Source: Kingella pumchi (GTDB lineage Bacteria; Pseudomonadota; Gammaproteobacteria; Burkholderiales; Neisseriaceae). Taken from it: 64,000 bases of DNA. Made by a program: the position numbers and the translations under genes. Shown in pieces: positions 24,953 through 33,384 of the stretch. The notes under the pieces are model-generated. The model saw only the letters and a program-made list of their open reading frames with translations. It was not told where the DNA came from and did not search any database. The stretch lies in assembly GCF_022288825.1 (NCBI RefSeq), contig NZ_JAKOOW010000014.1, positions 333 to 64,332 on the forward strand. The letters are read 5' to 3'. Each line of letters opens with the position of its first letter. Position 1 is the first letter of the stretch.

Positions 24953-27358
24953 TCAGGCCTTTTGCTGTTTGGCTTCTTTGGCCAGATACAGCCAGGTTTC
25001 GATTACGGTATCGGGGTTCAGCGAGATGGTTTCGATGCCTTCTTCCACCAGCCATTGGGCGAAATCGGGGTGGTCGGACGGACCCTGGCCGCAGATGCCG
25101 ATGTATTTGTTGAGACGGCGGCAGGCGGAGATGGCCAGATGCAGCATCACTTTGACGGCGGGGTTGCGCTCGTCGAAGGTGGTGGCGATGGGGCCGCCAC
25201 TGTCGCGGTCAACGCCCAGAGTGAGCTGGGTCATGTCGTTGGAGCCGATGGAGAAGCCGTCGAAGTATTTGAGGAACTGCTCGGCCAGCAGGGCGTTGCT
25301 CGGCACTTCGCACATCATAATCAGGCGCAGGCCGTTTTTGCCGCGCTCGAGGCCGTTTTCTTTCAGGGCCTTGACCACGGCTTCGGCTTCGGCCAGCGTG
25401 CGCACGAAGGGAATCATGATTTCGACGTTGCTCAGCCCCATTTCGTCGCGCACGCGTTTGAGCGCGCGGCATTCGAGGGCGAAGCATTCTTTGAACTCTT
25501 CGGACACGTAGCGGGCGGCGCCACGGAAGCCGAGCATGGGGTTTTCTTCGTGCGGCTCGTACACGCTGCCGCCGATCAGGCCGGCGTATTCGTTGGATTT
25601 GAAGTCGGACATGCGCACGATGACTTTGCGCGGATACACCGATGCGGCCAGGGTGGCGACGCCTTCGGTGATTTTGTCCACGTAAAAATCAACGGGGCTG
25701 GGATAACCGGCGATGCGCTCGGCGATTTCGTTTTTCAGGCTGCCTTCGAGGCGGTCGAAATCGAGCAGTGCTTTGGGGTGGATGCCGATTTGGCGGTTGA
25801 TGATGAACTCCATGCGCGCCAGGCCGATGCCTTCGCTGGGCAGGCCGGCGAAGGTGAAGGCCAGCTCGGGATTGCCGACGTTCATCATAATTTTGACCGG
25901 CGCGGGCGGCATATTGTTGAGCGCCACGTCGTCCACCTGCACATCGAGCAGGCCGTCGTAAATCAGGCCGGTGTCGCCTTCGGCGCAGGATACGGTTACT
26001 TCCTGACCCTGGCTGAGCACTTCGGATGCGTTGCCGCAGCCAACCACGGCGGGAATGCCCAGCTCGCGGGCGATGATGGCGGCGTGGCAGGTGCGGCCGC
26101 CGCGGTTGGTTACGATGGCGGCGGCGCGTTTCATCACCGGTTCCCAATCGGGGTCGGTCATATCGGTAACCAGAATGTCGCCGGCCTGAACCTGGTCCAT
26201 TTCGGCGGCGCTCTGAATCAGGCGCACTTTGCCCTGGCCGACCTTCTGGCCGATGGCGCGGCCTTCGGCCAGCACTTTGCGCTCGCCGGAAAGGGTGTAG
26301 CGGCGCAGGCTGTTGCCTTGGCCGTGCTCTTTTTCCTGCGATTTCACGGTTTCCGGGCGCGCCTGCAGGATGTAAAGTTTGCCGTCGATGCCGTCGCGAC
26401 CCCATTCGATGTCCATCGGGCGGCCGTAGTGCTCTTCGATAATCAGCGCGTATTGCGCCAGCTCGGTGATTTCTTCGTTGGAAATCGAAAACTGGCGGCG
26501 ATCGGCTTCGGGTACGTCGATGGTCTGCACCGATTTGCCGGCTTCGGCCTGGTCGGCAAACACCATCTTAATCAGCTTGGAACCCATGGTTTTGCGCAGC
26601 ACGGCGGGTCGGCCGGCGCGCAGCGTGGGTTTGTGCACATAAAATTCGTCGGGATTGACCGCGCCCTGCACCACCATTTCGCCCAAACCGTAGGACGAAG
26701 TCACGAATACCACGTCTTCAAAACCGCTCTCGGTGTCGATGGTGAACATCACGCCCGAAGCGCCGCTGTCGGAGCGCACCATGCGCTGCACGCCGGCGGA
26801 CAGGGCGACGACATCGTGCGCGAAGCCCTTGTGCACGCGGTAGGAAATGGCGCGATCGTTGTAAAGCGAAGCGAAAACGTGCTTCATCGCTTCTTTCACA
26901 TTGTCCAGGCCGTTGATGTTTAGGAAGGTTTCCTGCTGGCCGGCAAACGAAGCGTCCGGCAGGTCTTCAGCAGTGGCCGACGAGCGCACCGCCACCGAAA
27001 TATCGGCGCTGCCGGCATCGGCAACCATTTTGTCCCACGCCGCCGCGATTTCGGCATCCAGCTGCTCGGGGAAAGGCGTTTCCAGAATCCACTGGCGGAT
27101 TTCCTTACCCACACGCGCCAATTCGGCCACATCTTCGATGTCCAAACCGGCCAGCGCGGCGGAAATGCGCTCGTTCAGGCCGTTGTGCGCCAAAAAGGCG
27201 CGGTAGGCTTCGGCGGTGGTGGCAAAGCCGCCGGGCACGCGCACGCCTTTTTCGGCAAGTTGGCTGATCATTTCGCCCAAAGAGGCGTTCTTGCCGCCCA
27301 CGCGCTCGACATCGTGCATACGCAGGTTTTCAAACCAGATAACGTAGTTTTCGGCCAT
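24953..27358 (-). CDS. ppsA: Phosphoenolpyruvate synthase
   Basis: An 801-residue cytoplasmic enzyme that makes PEP from pyruvate and ATP for gluconeogenesis. VGGKNASLGEMI and VRSSATAEDLPDASFAGQQE form the ATP-grasp part, GGRTCHAAIIARELGIPAVVG near residue 430 carries the phosphohistidine, and the C-terminal PEP-binding barrel ends with IGICGQGPSDHPDFAQWL. Length matches E. coli PpsA (about 790). AAGGAC precedes the ATG. In Neisseriaceae a partner regulatory kinase (PpsR) is common, but none is next to it here. Confidence 0.98.
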   Translation of the reverse strand: MAENYVIWFENLRMHDVERVGGKNASLGEMISQLAEKGVRVPGGFATTAEAYRAFLAHNGLNERISAALAGLDIEDVAELARVGKEIRQWILETPFPEQLDAEIAAAWDKMVADAGSADISVAVRSSATAEDLPDASFAGQQETFLNINGLDNVKEAMKHVFASLYNDRAISYRVHKGFAHDVVALSAGVQRMVRSDSGASGVMFTIDTESGFEDVVFVTSSYGLGEMVVQGAVNPDEFYVHKPTLRAGRPAVLRKTMGSKLIKMVFADQAEAGKSVQTIDVPEADRRQFSISNEEITELAQYALIIEEHYGRPMDIEWGRDGIDGKLYILQARPETVKSQEKEHGQGNSLRRYTLSGERKVLAEGRAIGQKVGQGKVRLIQSAAEMDQVQAGDILVTDMTDPDWEPVMKRAAAIVTNRGGRTCHAAIIARELGIPAVVGCGNASEVLSQGQEVTVSCAEGDTGLIYDGLLDVQVDDVALNNMPPAPVKIMMNVGNPELAFTFAGLPSEGIGLARMEFIINRQIGIHPKALLDFDRLEGSLKNEIAERIAGYPSPVDFYVDKITEGVATLAASVYPRKVIVRMSDFKSNEYAGLIGGSVYEPHEENPMLGFRGAARYVSEEFKECFALECRALKRVRDEMGLSNVEIMIPFVRTLAEAEAVVKALKENGLERGKNGLRLIMMCEVPSNALLAEQFLKYFDGFSIGSNDMTQLTLGVDRDSGGPIATTFDERNPAVKVMLHLAISACRRLNKYIGICGQGPSDHPDFAQWLVEEGIETISLNPDTVIETWLYLAKEAKQQKA

Positions 27359-27604
27359 TTGGTGTGTCCTTCAGATTGGCTGTGTAAATGTAAAGACTGA
27401 GTAAAAAGCAAAAGCGCGGCTATTCTATCTTTTGTCGGCAGCCGTGTCATGTTTTTTTGCCGCAAAGCGCGCCGGCAGCGGCTTTCAGGCTGCCTTGGGC
27501 ACCGGAAAAGCAGCCTGAAAGCAGTCGGGCGCAGGCAGCCTGAAATGTAAACGCGGCGGCGGATTCGGTTAGAATGCCGCCTTTCTTTTGATATTAGGAA
27601 GACC

Positions 27605-27964
27605 ATGTATTTTATCGACCGCACCGCCGTGGTGCTCAAACCCACCGAAGCGTTTTTGGAATGGCTCAAGGCCGCCGACAGCGACCTGCCCGATCTCACC
27701 CTTTCCCAGCTGCGCGCCAACTGCAGCGTATTTCTGATTCCCGAGTTTGACGAACCCGAGCAGGCCGTCGCCTATTTCGACGAGCGCCACCGCGAGATTT
27801 TTGCCGCCGAGCTTTCGGGCTGGATGATCGACCAGGCGCAATGGCCGCAGGATATGGGTTTGGAAACTTTCTGGCGCTTTTTCGAACTGGAAGTGCACGA
27901 CACCGTGCTTGATTTGGAAGACGCCGAACTGAATCCCAGCCCGCTGCTGGACAGCACGGAATAG
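27605..27964 (+). CDS. Conserved small protein of unknown function
   Basis: A 119-residue acidic cytoplasmic protein beginning MYFIDRTAVVLKPTEAFLEW. It has conserved-looking W, F and D/E residues (WPQDMGLETFWRFFELEVHD) and looks like a small protein family found in Betaproteobacteria, but I cannot name a function. TAGAAT-GCCGCC at 27570-27581 is a -10 candidate, and AGGAAGACC precedes the ATG. The YgfX-like gene follows 14 bp downstream, so the two are probably one operon, divergent from ppsA. Confidence 0.75.
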   Translation: MYFIDRTAVVLKPTEAFLEWLKAADSDLPDLTLSQLRANCSVFLIPEFDEPEQAVAYFDERHREIFAAELSGWMIDQAQWPQDMGLETFWRFFELEVHDTVLDLEDAELNPSPLLDSTE

Positions 27965-27978
27965 CATAGGAAACGGCG

Positions 27979-28416
27979 GTGGACGCGTTTCAGGCTGCTT
28001 TTGTCCCGTCCAAACTGCGCCGCGGCCTGTCGCTGCTGCTGCATCTGGCCGCGGCCGCCTGCGCGCTGGCCTATTTCGGCGGCCTGCTGCGGGTAGCGCT
28101 GCTGATTTGGCTGGCCGCCGCCGCGTATTGGTCGTGGCGCGAAAGTCCGCGGCGGGTGCGCACGCTGACCGTCGATCCGCAAGGCCGCGCCGCCATCGAT
28201 ACCGGCGCCGGCAGCCAAAACGCCCGCCTGCTCGGCGGCAGCCTGATCAGCCGCCACGCCTGTTTTTTGCATTGGGACTGCGGCAACCGCCGCTTCTGGC
28301 AGTGCGTGCTGCCCGACAGCACCGATGCCGACAGCCTGCGCCGGCTGATGGTTTGGGCGCGCTTCGGGCAGCCTGAAAACGACAACCCGCCGCCAGACAG
28401 GCAACTGCCGCGCTGA
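27979..28416 (+). CDS. YgfX/CptA-like inner-membrane protein
   Basis: A 145-residue protein starting with GTG (AGGAAA six bases upstream). Two close membrane helices (about 17-50) are followed by a soluble part ending FWQCVLPDSTDADSLRRLMVWARFG, the pattern of YgfX proteins, where a short beta domain precedes a conserved D-S-x-D segment. E. coli YgfX was described as a membrane toxin acting on the cytoskeleton together with SdhE; no sdhE is next to it here. The assignment is by pattern. Confidence 0.65.
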   Translation: MDAFQAAFVPSKLRRGLSLLLHLAAAACALAYFGGLLRVALLIWLAAAAYWSWRESPRRVRTLTVDPQGRAAIDTGAGSQNARLLGGSLISRHACFLHWDCGNRRFWQCVLPDSTDADSLRRLMVWARFGQPENDNPPPDRQLPR

Positions 28417-28455
28417 ATACCTTTCAGGCTGCCTGATGGTACTGCAAGTCAAACC

Positions 28456-28499
28456 AAAGGCAGCCTGAAAAAACGAACCGCCGTTTCAGGCTGCCTTTT
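28456..28499. terminator. Terminator after the YgfX-like gene
   Basis: AAAGGCAGCCTGAAA pairs with TTTCAGGCTGCCTTT, with an inner ACG/CGT match, and a T-run follows. It is about 40 bp after the stop. Confidence 0.7.
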
Positions 28500-28630
28500 G
28501 GCGGCAAACCCGCCCTACTCGTCCGCACCAACCACAAACACGATAAGCACACGGCTCAAAGCAGCCTGAAAAACACACACAGCGGCCGCCCGCATCTTTC
28601 AGGCTGCCTGCCGTCCGATAAGGGAACCCG

Positions 28631-29716
28631 ATGCGTATCACTTTTTTCATCCTGATGCTGCTGCTGATGCAGCTTTTTACTTTCGGACTCGGCCGCTCGC
28701 TGCAGTGGCTGTTTGCCAACCATATCGGCCGCCGCGGCCGGCGCGCGCTGATGCTCGCCGCCTTTGCGGTAACCGACGGCCTGATTGCCGGCCTGCTGCT
28801 CGAATTGGGCAGCGGCCTTTTCCGCTGGATGGCGGTGTGGATGGTGGTGATGCTATTTGTGATGTATGCCGCGCTTGCCACCTTCCTGCTCTATCTCGCC
28901 CTGCGCCGCCTGCTGCCCGCGCAGCGGCTGGGGCGGGCGCTGCGGCTGTTTGCGCCGCTGTTTTTTCTCGCGCTGAGCGCCTATTCGGTTTACAACGCCT
29001 ACACGCCGCAGGTGCGCCGCCTGAGCATCACCGTCAATAAACCGATGCCGCGGCCGCTGCGCATCGCCATGGCCTCCGATCTGCATCTGGGAATGCTGAT
29101 GGGCGCGCGCCAGCTCGACAAACTGGCGGCGATCATCCGCGACGAGCGTGCCGACATCGTGCTGCTGCCCGGCGACATCATGGACGACGACACCCGCGTT
29201 TACGACGCCGAAAACATGCGCCCGCACCTGGCCGCCGTGCGCGCGCCGCTGGGCGTGTACGCCACCCTCGGCAACCACGACATGTACGGCCACGCCGACG
29301 AAATCCGCCGCGCCCTGCGCGAAGCCGGCATCCGCGAGCTGGACAACGAAGTCATCAATCTGAACGGCATCCTGCTCGCCGGCCGCACCGACGACGTCGA
29401 TGCCAACCGCCCGAGCACCGCCGAACTGCTGCGCGGCCAAAACACCGCGCTGCCGGTAATCCTGCTCGACCACCGCCCCAGCCAGATTGAAGAACACGCC
29501 GCACTGCCGGTGGACATCCAGCTCTCCGGCCACGTCCACAACGGCCAAATCGCCCCCGCCAACCTAATCGTGCGCTTTCTCTACCGCCTGCACTACGGCT
29601 ACGAAGCCATCGGCAACGGCCATTACATCGTCAGCTCCGGCTACGGCTTCTGGGGCGTCCCCTTCCGCCTCGGCTCGCAGGCCGAAGTGTGGATTATCGA
29701 CGTCAACGGCCGGTAA
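28631..29716 (+). CDS. Membrane-anchored metallophosphoesterase
   Basis: A 361-residue protein with four or five N-terminal membrane helices (to about 125) and a calcineurin-like phosphoesterase domain. The metal motifs are ASDLHLG, LLPGDIMDDD, TLGNHDMYG and SGHVHNGQ, in canonical order. Relatives such as YaeI and YkuE act on phospholipid or UDP-sugar lipids at the membrane. AAGGG precedes the ATG. The gene ends at a perfect palindrome of two 42-bp repeats. Confidence 0.9.
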   Translation: MRITFFILMLLLMQLFTFGLGRSLQWLFANHIGRRGRRALMLAAFAVTDGLIAGLLLELGSGLFRWMAVWMVVMLFVMYAALATFLLYLALRRLLPAQRLGRALRLFAPLFFLALSAYSVYNAYTPQVRRLSITVNKPMPRPLRIAMASDLHLGMLMGARQLDKLAAIIRDERADIVLLPGDIMDDDTRVYDAENMRPHLAAVRAPLGVYATLGNHDMYGHADEIRRALREAGIRELDNEVINLNGILLAGRTDDVDANRPSTAELLRGQNTALPVILLDHRPSQIEEHAALPVDIQLSGHVHNGQIAPANLIVRFLYRLHYGYEAIGNGHYIVSSGYGFWGVPFRLGSQAEVWIIDVNGR

Positions 29717-29723
29717 ACACGGC

Positions 29724-29816
29724 AAAAGCAGCCTGCGTAGCGTAGCGGAGTTGCGAAGCTAAAACCGTTTGCGCGGCTTTAGCTTCGCAACTCCGCTACG
29801 CTACGCAGGCTGCTTT
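29724..29816. repeat. 42-bp repeats, inverted pair forming a long palindrome
   Basis: The left copy (29727-29766) reads AAGCAGCCTGCGTAGCGTAG then CGGAGTTGCGAAGCTAAAAC; the right copy (29778-29816) is its inverse. The arms pair over about 38 bp around a short loop with T-rich flanks. It sits 8 bp after the metallophosphoesterase stop and is also the likely terminator for the genes that converge here. Confidence 0.85.
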
Positions 29817-29833
29817 GGTTTGTCCGTCCTTTT

Positions 29834-30307
29834 TCAGGCTGCCTTCCGCCCACCCGCCCGCGCAAAAAACACCGCCAGATAAACCAACAGCAGCACGCCA
29901 TTAAGCGCCCCGTGGCGGTCTTCCGTATTTTTGGCGGCGGCAAAAGCGGCGGATACCGCAACCGGCCGGGCAGACTGAAACGCCAACGCGGAGGCTTGGT
30001 GCGAAGCGGGCAGAATAAACAGCAGGCTGTTGGCGGCGACCGCCAGCGAAACCGTCAGCAGCAGCAGATGTTTTTTCCTGATTTCGGCAAGGCAGAGCAG
30101 CAGGCTGCCGCCGACCAGCAGCGCGATGCCGGGCAGGGTGGCGGTGGCGACAATGTTGTCCACAAAATACCGCTGCCAGTAAAAGAACGCGCCATCCTGC
30201 ACGCGTGTGCCCTGATTGAGCGCGGCAAAGGCCAGCGCGCTGCCGGCCAGCAGGTTGCCGCCGATAAAAAGCAGCACGCGGGCGGCTGTGTGGGTGTAGG
30301 GTTTCAT
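29834..30307 (-). CDS. Membrane protein of unknown function
   Basis: A 157-residue protein with four predicted membrane helices (about 10-30, 55-75, 80-100 and 135-150). No known family is recognised. It starts 13 bp after the end of the cytochrome b561 gene on the same strand, so it is likely an operon partner, perhaps an accessory of the cytochrome. Since the upstream gene is disrupted by a mobile element, its expression may be reduced. Confidence 0.65.
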   Translation of the reverse strand: MKPYTHTAARVLLFIGGNLLAGSALAFAALNQGTRVQDGAFFYWQRYFVDNIVATATLPGIALLVGGSLLLCLAEIRKKHLLLLTVSLAVAANSLLFILPASHQASALAFQSARPVAVSAAFAAAKNTEDRHGALNGVLLLVYLAVFFARAGGRKAA

Positions 30308-30320
30308 ATTCGGTCTCCGT

Positions 30321-30915
30321 TTACATCATGCGCTGCAAAATTTGTTCGCCCTTGCGCTGGTGGACAAGCGCCATGCCGACGTGTCCGACAATCAGCAACA
30401 GCAGGGCAAACGCCAACGCGCCGTGCGCCACGCCGAGCGGCGCTTGAAACTGCCTCGCCATGCCGCTGGCGGGGACGGCAAACATCAGCGCATACAGGGC
30501 AAGATGCCCCAGCTTCACTTTCAGGCTGCCTGCGGGACGGCGGCGCAGGTTGCGCAACGCCCAAACAAAGCGCACCGCCGCAAGCAACAGCAGCAGCACG
30601 CCAACCGCCTTATGCGGCGCAATCAGGAATTTCAGGCTGCCGTTGAGATGCCAAGCTAGGGTGTGTTGGCATTTAACTTTTGCAGCGGATTTTTCGTCAG
30701 AAAATGGCAGATGCAAGGCAAAAATGCGAGCCTATGCCGCCCATAGGCGAGTATTTTTAACGCGGCAGATGCCGTTTTCTGGCGCAAAAGCCGCCAAAAT
30801 GTTGAATGTCAACACGCCCTGATGCGCTGGTAAACATAAACGCATAGCAGGCAGCCATGCCCCAATGCAAAAAGCGGGTGAACGGGGCGTAACGTTGCGG
30901 GGTGTCGGGTTTCAT
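30321..30915 (-). pseudogene. Cytochrome b561 gene interrupted by a MITE-like element
   Basis: The 5' part (30915-30822) encodes MKPDTPQRYAPFTRFLHWGM and continues to YAFMFTSA. The 3' part (30657-30321) resumes LAWHLNGSLKFLIAPHKAVG and ends with the last helices of a b561-type dihaem protein (HWG, HLALYALMFAVPASG, VAHGALAF). Joining the parts across the insert at a TA restores one frame. b561 proteins are inner-membrane quinol oxidases. An ATG inside the insert would allow only an N-truncated product lacking the first helix and its haem-ligand histidine. AAAGGAAA precedes the original ATG. A MarR gene is divergent. Confidence 0.85.
30659..30819. mobile_element. 161-bp MITE-like element in the cytochrome b561 gene
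   Basis: Ends are GGGTGTGTTGGCATTTAAC (30659-30677) and GTTGAATGTCAACACGCCC (30801-30819), inverted repeats with three differences. The interior is an imperfect palindrome (CAGAAAATGGCAGATGC against GCAGATGCCGTTTTCTG; CCTATG against CATAGG). It has no transposase. Flanks suggest insertion at TA. It is presumably moved by a transposase elsewhere in the genome. Confidence 0.8.
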
Positions 30916-30937
30916 GGTTTCCTTTGTGTAATAACTT

Positions 30938-31029
30938 GGAAACCAGTTTACAAATATGGAAATCAGTTGTCAAATTATTTTGCTTGAAAACCGCAACTAT
31001 TTGACAACCGTTTTCCGCATTTTTTAAAC
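30938..31029. promoter_or_regulatory. Divergent MarR operator and promoters
   Basis: GGAAACCAGTTTACAAAT (30938-30955) and GGAAATCAGTTGTCAAAT (30958-30975) are 20-bp-spaced direct repeats. GTTGTCAAAT (30966-30975) and ATTTGACAAC (30999-31008) are perfect inverted repeats. TTGACA hexamers lie inside the two inverted arms, one for each strand, so a bound MarR dimer would cover both -35 boxes. TTAAAC at 31024-31029 is a weak -10 for marR. Confidence 0.7.
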
Positions 31030-31061
31030 TCACCGCCGAAAAATCATTTGGGAAACACAGT

Positions 31062-31511
31062 ATGGACAATCAGTTAAACAGCGAAGCCCTCAGCCGCATC
31101 ACCACCGAAATTTTCTACACCAATGGTTTACTGCTCGCGTGGGGCGACCGTTTTGCCGCCGATTTGGGATTAACCTCGGCGCGCTGGCAAATGCTCGGCG
31201 CGCTGGCACACGCCGCCGAAGCGCAAACCTCGCCGCAGCTGGGCGAGCGCATGGGCATGAGCCGCCAAGGCGCGCAAAAGCAGCTCAATCTGCTGCTGGC
31301 CGACGGTTTGGTCGCCGCCGCCGACAACCCCGCGCACAAACGCTCGCCACTCTATTCGCTCACTGAACGCGGCGCAGCGGTGTTCGCCCAAGTGCGCCAA
31401 CGCTGGATGGCGCAGGCGGCAGAATGGGCGCAGGATTTGAGCGCGGAAGAATTGGCGGCGGCGGAGAAGGTGTTGCTGGCGCTGGGGCAGCGGGTGAAGG
31501 CGGCGGGGTAG
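31062..31511 (+). CDS. MarR-family transcriptional regulator
   Basis: A 149-residue MarR-type repressor. The winged helix spans about 30-100: SPQLGERMGMSRQGAQKQLN is the recognition region, and PAHKRSPLYSLTERG is the wing. N- and C-terminal helices form the dimer. It is divergent from the broken cytochrome b561 operon and likely represses that operon and itself through the operator at 30938-31008. The ligand is unknown. Confidence 0.9.
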   Translation: MDNQLNSEALSRITTEIFYTNGLLLAWGDRFAADLGLTSARWQMLGALAHAAEAQTSPQLGERMGMSRQGAQKQLNLLLADGLVAAADNPAHKRSPLYSLTERGAAVFAQVRQRWMAQAAEWAQDLSAEELAAAEKVLLALGQRVKAAG

Positions 31512-31608
31512 CAAACGGCGCAGCGCACAAGCAGTTTCAGGCTGCTTTCAGATACCGCTTCGCACAATGGCGGGGCGGCTGAAGATGTGGACAACCAGGA
31601 GAACGAAT

Positions 31609-31896
31609 ATGTGGTCGATGATAGTTGCCGCCTTTATCTACGGCTGTTTGGCGGGCGCGGTTTGGCGGGCAACGGCGAAAGTATGGCTGCTGCCCGTGCC
31701 GCTGACGCTGCTTTTGCTTTTTATCGACGATATCGGCGCCGGCTCGGAGCAGATGGCGTGGTTCCCGATTTGGATGGCGATGGCCGGTCTGCCGACGCTG
31801 CTTGCCGGCTACTTGGGCATCTTGGCCGGCAGGCTGCCGTTTTTGCTGCGTCGTGATGCGAAGAAACCGCCGCAGAAAGGGAAAGAAACGGAATAG
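31609..31896 (+). CDS. Small membrane protein of unknown function
   Basis: A 95-residue protein with three predicted helices (MIVAAFIYGCLAGAVW, VWLLPVPLTLLLLFI and a third near 60-80) and a basic tail (RRDAKKPPQKGKE). No family is recognised. The ATG at 31609 follows AGGAGA, while the longer frame from 31567 has no ribosome site. It follows marR by about 100 bp and may be co-transcribed. Confidence 0.6.
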   Translation: MWSMIVAAFIYGCLAGAVWRATAKVWLLPVPLTLLLLFIDDIGAGSEQMAWFPIWMAMAGLPTLLAGYLGILAGRLPFLLRRDAKKPPQKGKETE

Positions 31897-32005
31897 CCCG
31901 AGCGGCGGAGTTTGGTCAAAACGGCGGCGGTTTTTCGCTGCAATCAAAATTTCAGGCTGCCTGTTTTCCCAGAAACAGGCAGCCTGAAAGCCCAAGCGCG
32001 TTGCG

Positions 32006-32218
32006 TTAGCGGTAGGAATCGGCGCCGGCGTTGGGCATCATGATCCACAGGATGATGTAAATCAAAATCCCGGGCACGGCAACGCTGGCGCAGGAAAGAA
32101 CCACAAACATCACGCGCGTAAGCGTGGGCGACCAGCCCAGGTATTCGGCTATGCCGCCCATCACGCCCGCAATCATGCGGTAGCGGCGGGAGCGGTGGAG
32201 TTTGACCAATCGTGTCAT
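32006..32218 (-). CDS. PspC-domain protein
   Basis: A 70-residue protein made of one PspC domain: KLHRSRRYRMIAGVMGGIAE, YLGWSPTLTRVMFVVLS and a final membrane helix ending IILWIMMPNA. PspC proteins are inner-membrane sensors in the phage-shock response; no pspA or pspB is nearby. CGGAG precedes the ATG at 32218. The CDF transporter ends 22 bp upstream on the same strand, so the two are probably co-transcribed. Confidence 0.88.
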   Translation of the reverse strand: MTRLVKLHRSRRYRMIAGVMGGIAEYLGWSPTLTRVMFVVLSCASVAVPGILIYIILWIMMPNAGADSYR

Positions 32219-32235
32219 ATGCAGTCTCCGTTGGT

Positions 32236-32258
32236 AAAAGTTAAATGTCAGCACGCCC
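32236..32258 (-). repeat. Solo MITE-end sequence at the CDF gene 3' end
   Basis: Read on the minus strand it is GGGCGTGCTGACATTTAACT then TTT, close to both ends of the MITE at 30659-30819. It encodes the last residues (RADI) and stop of the CDF transporter. No second end is found nearby. Confidence 0.55.
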
Positions 32259-33188
32259 CAGGGCGTGGCCGTCTTCTTGGCAGTACAAAGCATCGCCGTG
32301 GCGGTGGTCTTGGGCGTCGGTTTGCAGGGTAATGTGGCCGATGCCTTTTTGCCGCGCCAGCGCTTCCACCGCGCGGCTGACTTCTTGGGCTTCGCGCACG
32401 GTCAGACTGCCGTCGAGCACCAGATGGGCGGAGAGCAGGTGGCGGCTGCTGGTGAGCGTCCAGATGTGCAAATCGTGTACGCCCAGCACCTGCGGCACGG
32501 CGAGGATTTCGGCAACCAGCGCGGCCTGGTCGATATGCGCCGGCGCGCCCTGCATCAGGATGTGCAGGGTTTGGCGCAGCACCACCGCGCCGCTGTTGGC
32601 CACCAGCAGGGCAATCAGCACGCTGACCACGGGGTCGGCCCAGCGCCAGCCGAACACCATCATCATCAGTGCGGCGGCAATCGCGCCCAGTGAGCCGAGC
32701 AGATCGCCCAATACGTGCAGGTAGGCGCTTTTCATATTGATGCTGCCGTGCACGTCGCCGTGGCGGTGCATATAGCGGGCGACGACGATGTTCACCGCCA
32801 GCCCGAGTGCGCTGACCACCAGCATGCCGGCGCCGGCCACTTCGGGCGGATCGTTCAGCCGCTCCACCGCTTCGATCACCACCAGCACGGCAATCGCCAG
32901 CAGCGTCAGGCCGTTGAACAGGGCAAACAGGATTTCGGCGCGTTTGTAGCCGAAGGTTTGGCGGCTGTCCACCGCCTTTTCGCCGAGCTTGAACGCCAGC
33001 AGCGACAGGCCGACCGACAGCGCGTCTGAGAGCATATGGCCGGCGTCGGAAAGCAGCGCCAGCGAGCCGGTGAGCAGGCCGCCGGCGATTTCCACCAGCA
33101 TATAGCCGGCGATAATGAAAAACGACACGGCCAGGGCTTTTTTGTTGCCCGCGTGCGCGTGATGGGAATGGTCGTGGCCGGCACCCAT
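32241..33188 (-). CDS. Cation diffusion facilitator (zinc efflux, CzcD/ZitB type)
   Basis: A 315-residue inner-membrane antiporter exporting Zn or related divalent metals for protons. The N-terminus is His-rich (HDHSHHAH), six helices follow, and SDAGHMLSDA and HVLGDLLGS carry the metal-site H/D residues. The cytoplasmic C-terminal domain includes VHDLHIWTLTSSRHLLSAH and a His tail (DAQDHRHGDALYC). AAGGAG precedes the ATG at 33188. Its C-terminal end coincides with a solo MITE end, which may have replaced a few original residues. pspC follows. Confidence 0.93.
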   Translation of the reverse strand: MGAGHDHSHHAHAGNKKALAVSFFIIAGYMLVEIAGGLLTGSLALLSDAGHMLSDALSVGLSLLAFKLGEKAVDSRQTFGYKRAEILFALFNGLTLLAIAVLVVIEAVERLNDPPEVAGAGMLVVSALGLAVNIVVARYMHRHGDVHGSINMKSAYLHVLGDLLGSLGAIAAALMMMVFGWRWADPVVSVLIALLVANSGAVVLRQTLHILMQGAPAHIDQAALVAEILAVPQVLGVHDLHIWTLTSSRHLLSAHLVLDGSLTVREAQEVSRAVEALARQKGIGHITLQTDAQDHRHGDALYCQEDGHALGRADI

Positions 33189-33304
33189 AGCCTGCTCCTT
33201 GCGTTGTCCGATAGGCGGAATGTACCCGAAAACGCCCCGGCGCAACAGGCAGCCTGAAAGCCGGCAGTATCGGTTTTGCCGCCCGATTGCGCGCGGCACA
33301 CAAA

Positions 33305-33346
33305 AAGCAGCCTGCGTAGCGTAGCGGAGTTGCGAAGCTAAAACCG
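33305..33346 (+). repeat. 42-bp repeat, direct copy
   Basis: AAGCAGCCTGCGTAGCGTAG, CGGAGTTGCGAAGCTAAAAC, then CG. With the inverted copy at 34789-34830 it brackets the 453-residue unknown gene. Confidence 0.85.
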
Positions 33347-33384
33347 CCCACCCAGCTTTCAGGCTGCTTTTATCTGCCTGCCGC

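Noticed and set aside
24923..26923. Plus-strand open frame of 666 codons
   Set aside because: Entirely antisense to ppsA, which has full family signatures.
30321..30716. Intact 131-residue cytochrome b561
   Set aside because: The first 26 codons of this frame lie in the inserted element; the native start and first helix are on the far side, so the gene is interrupted.
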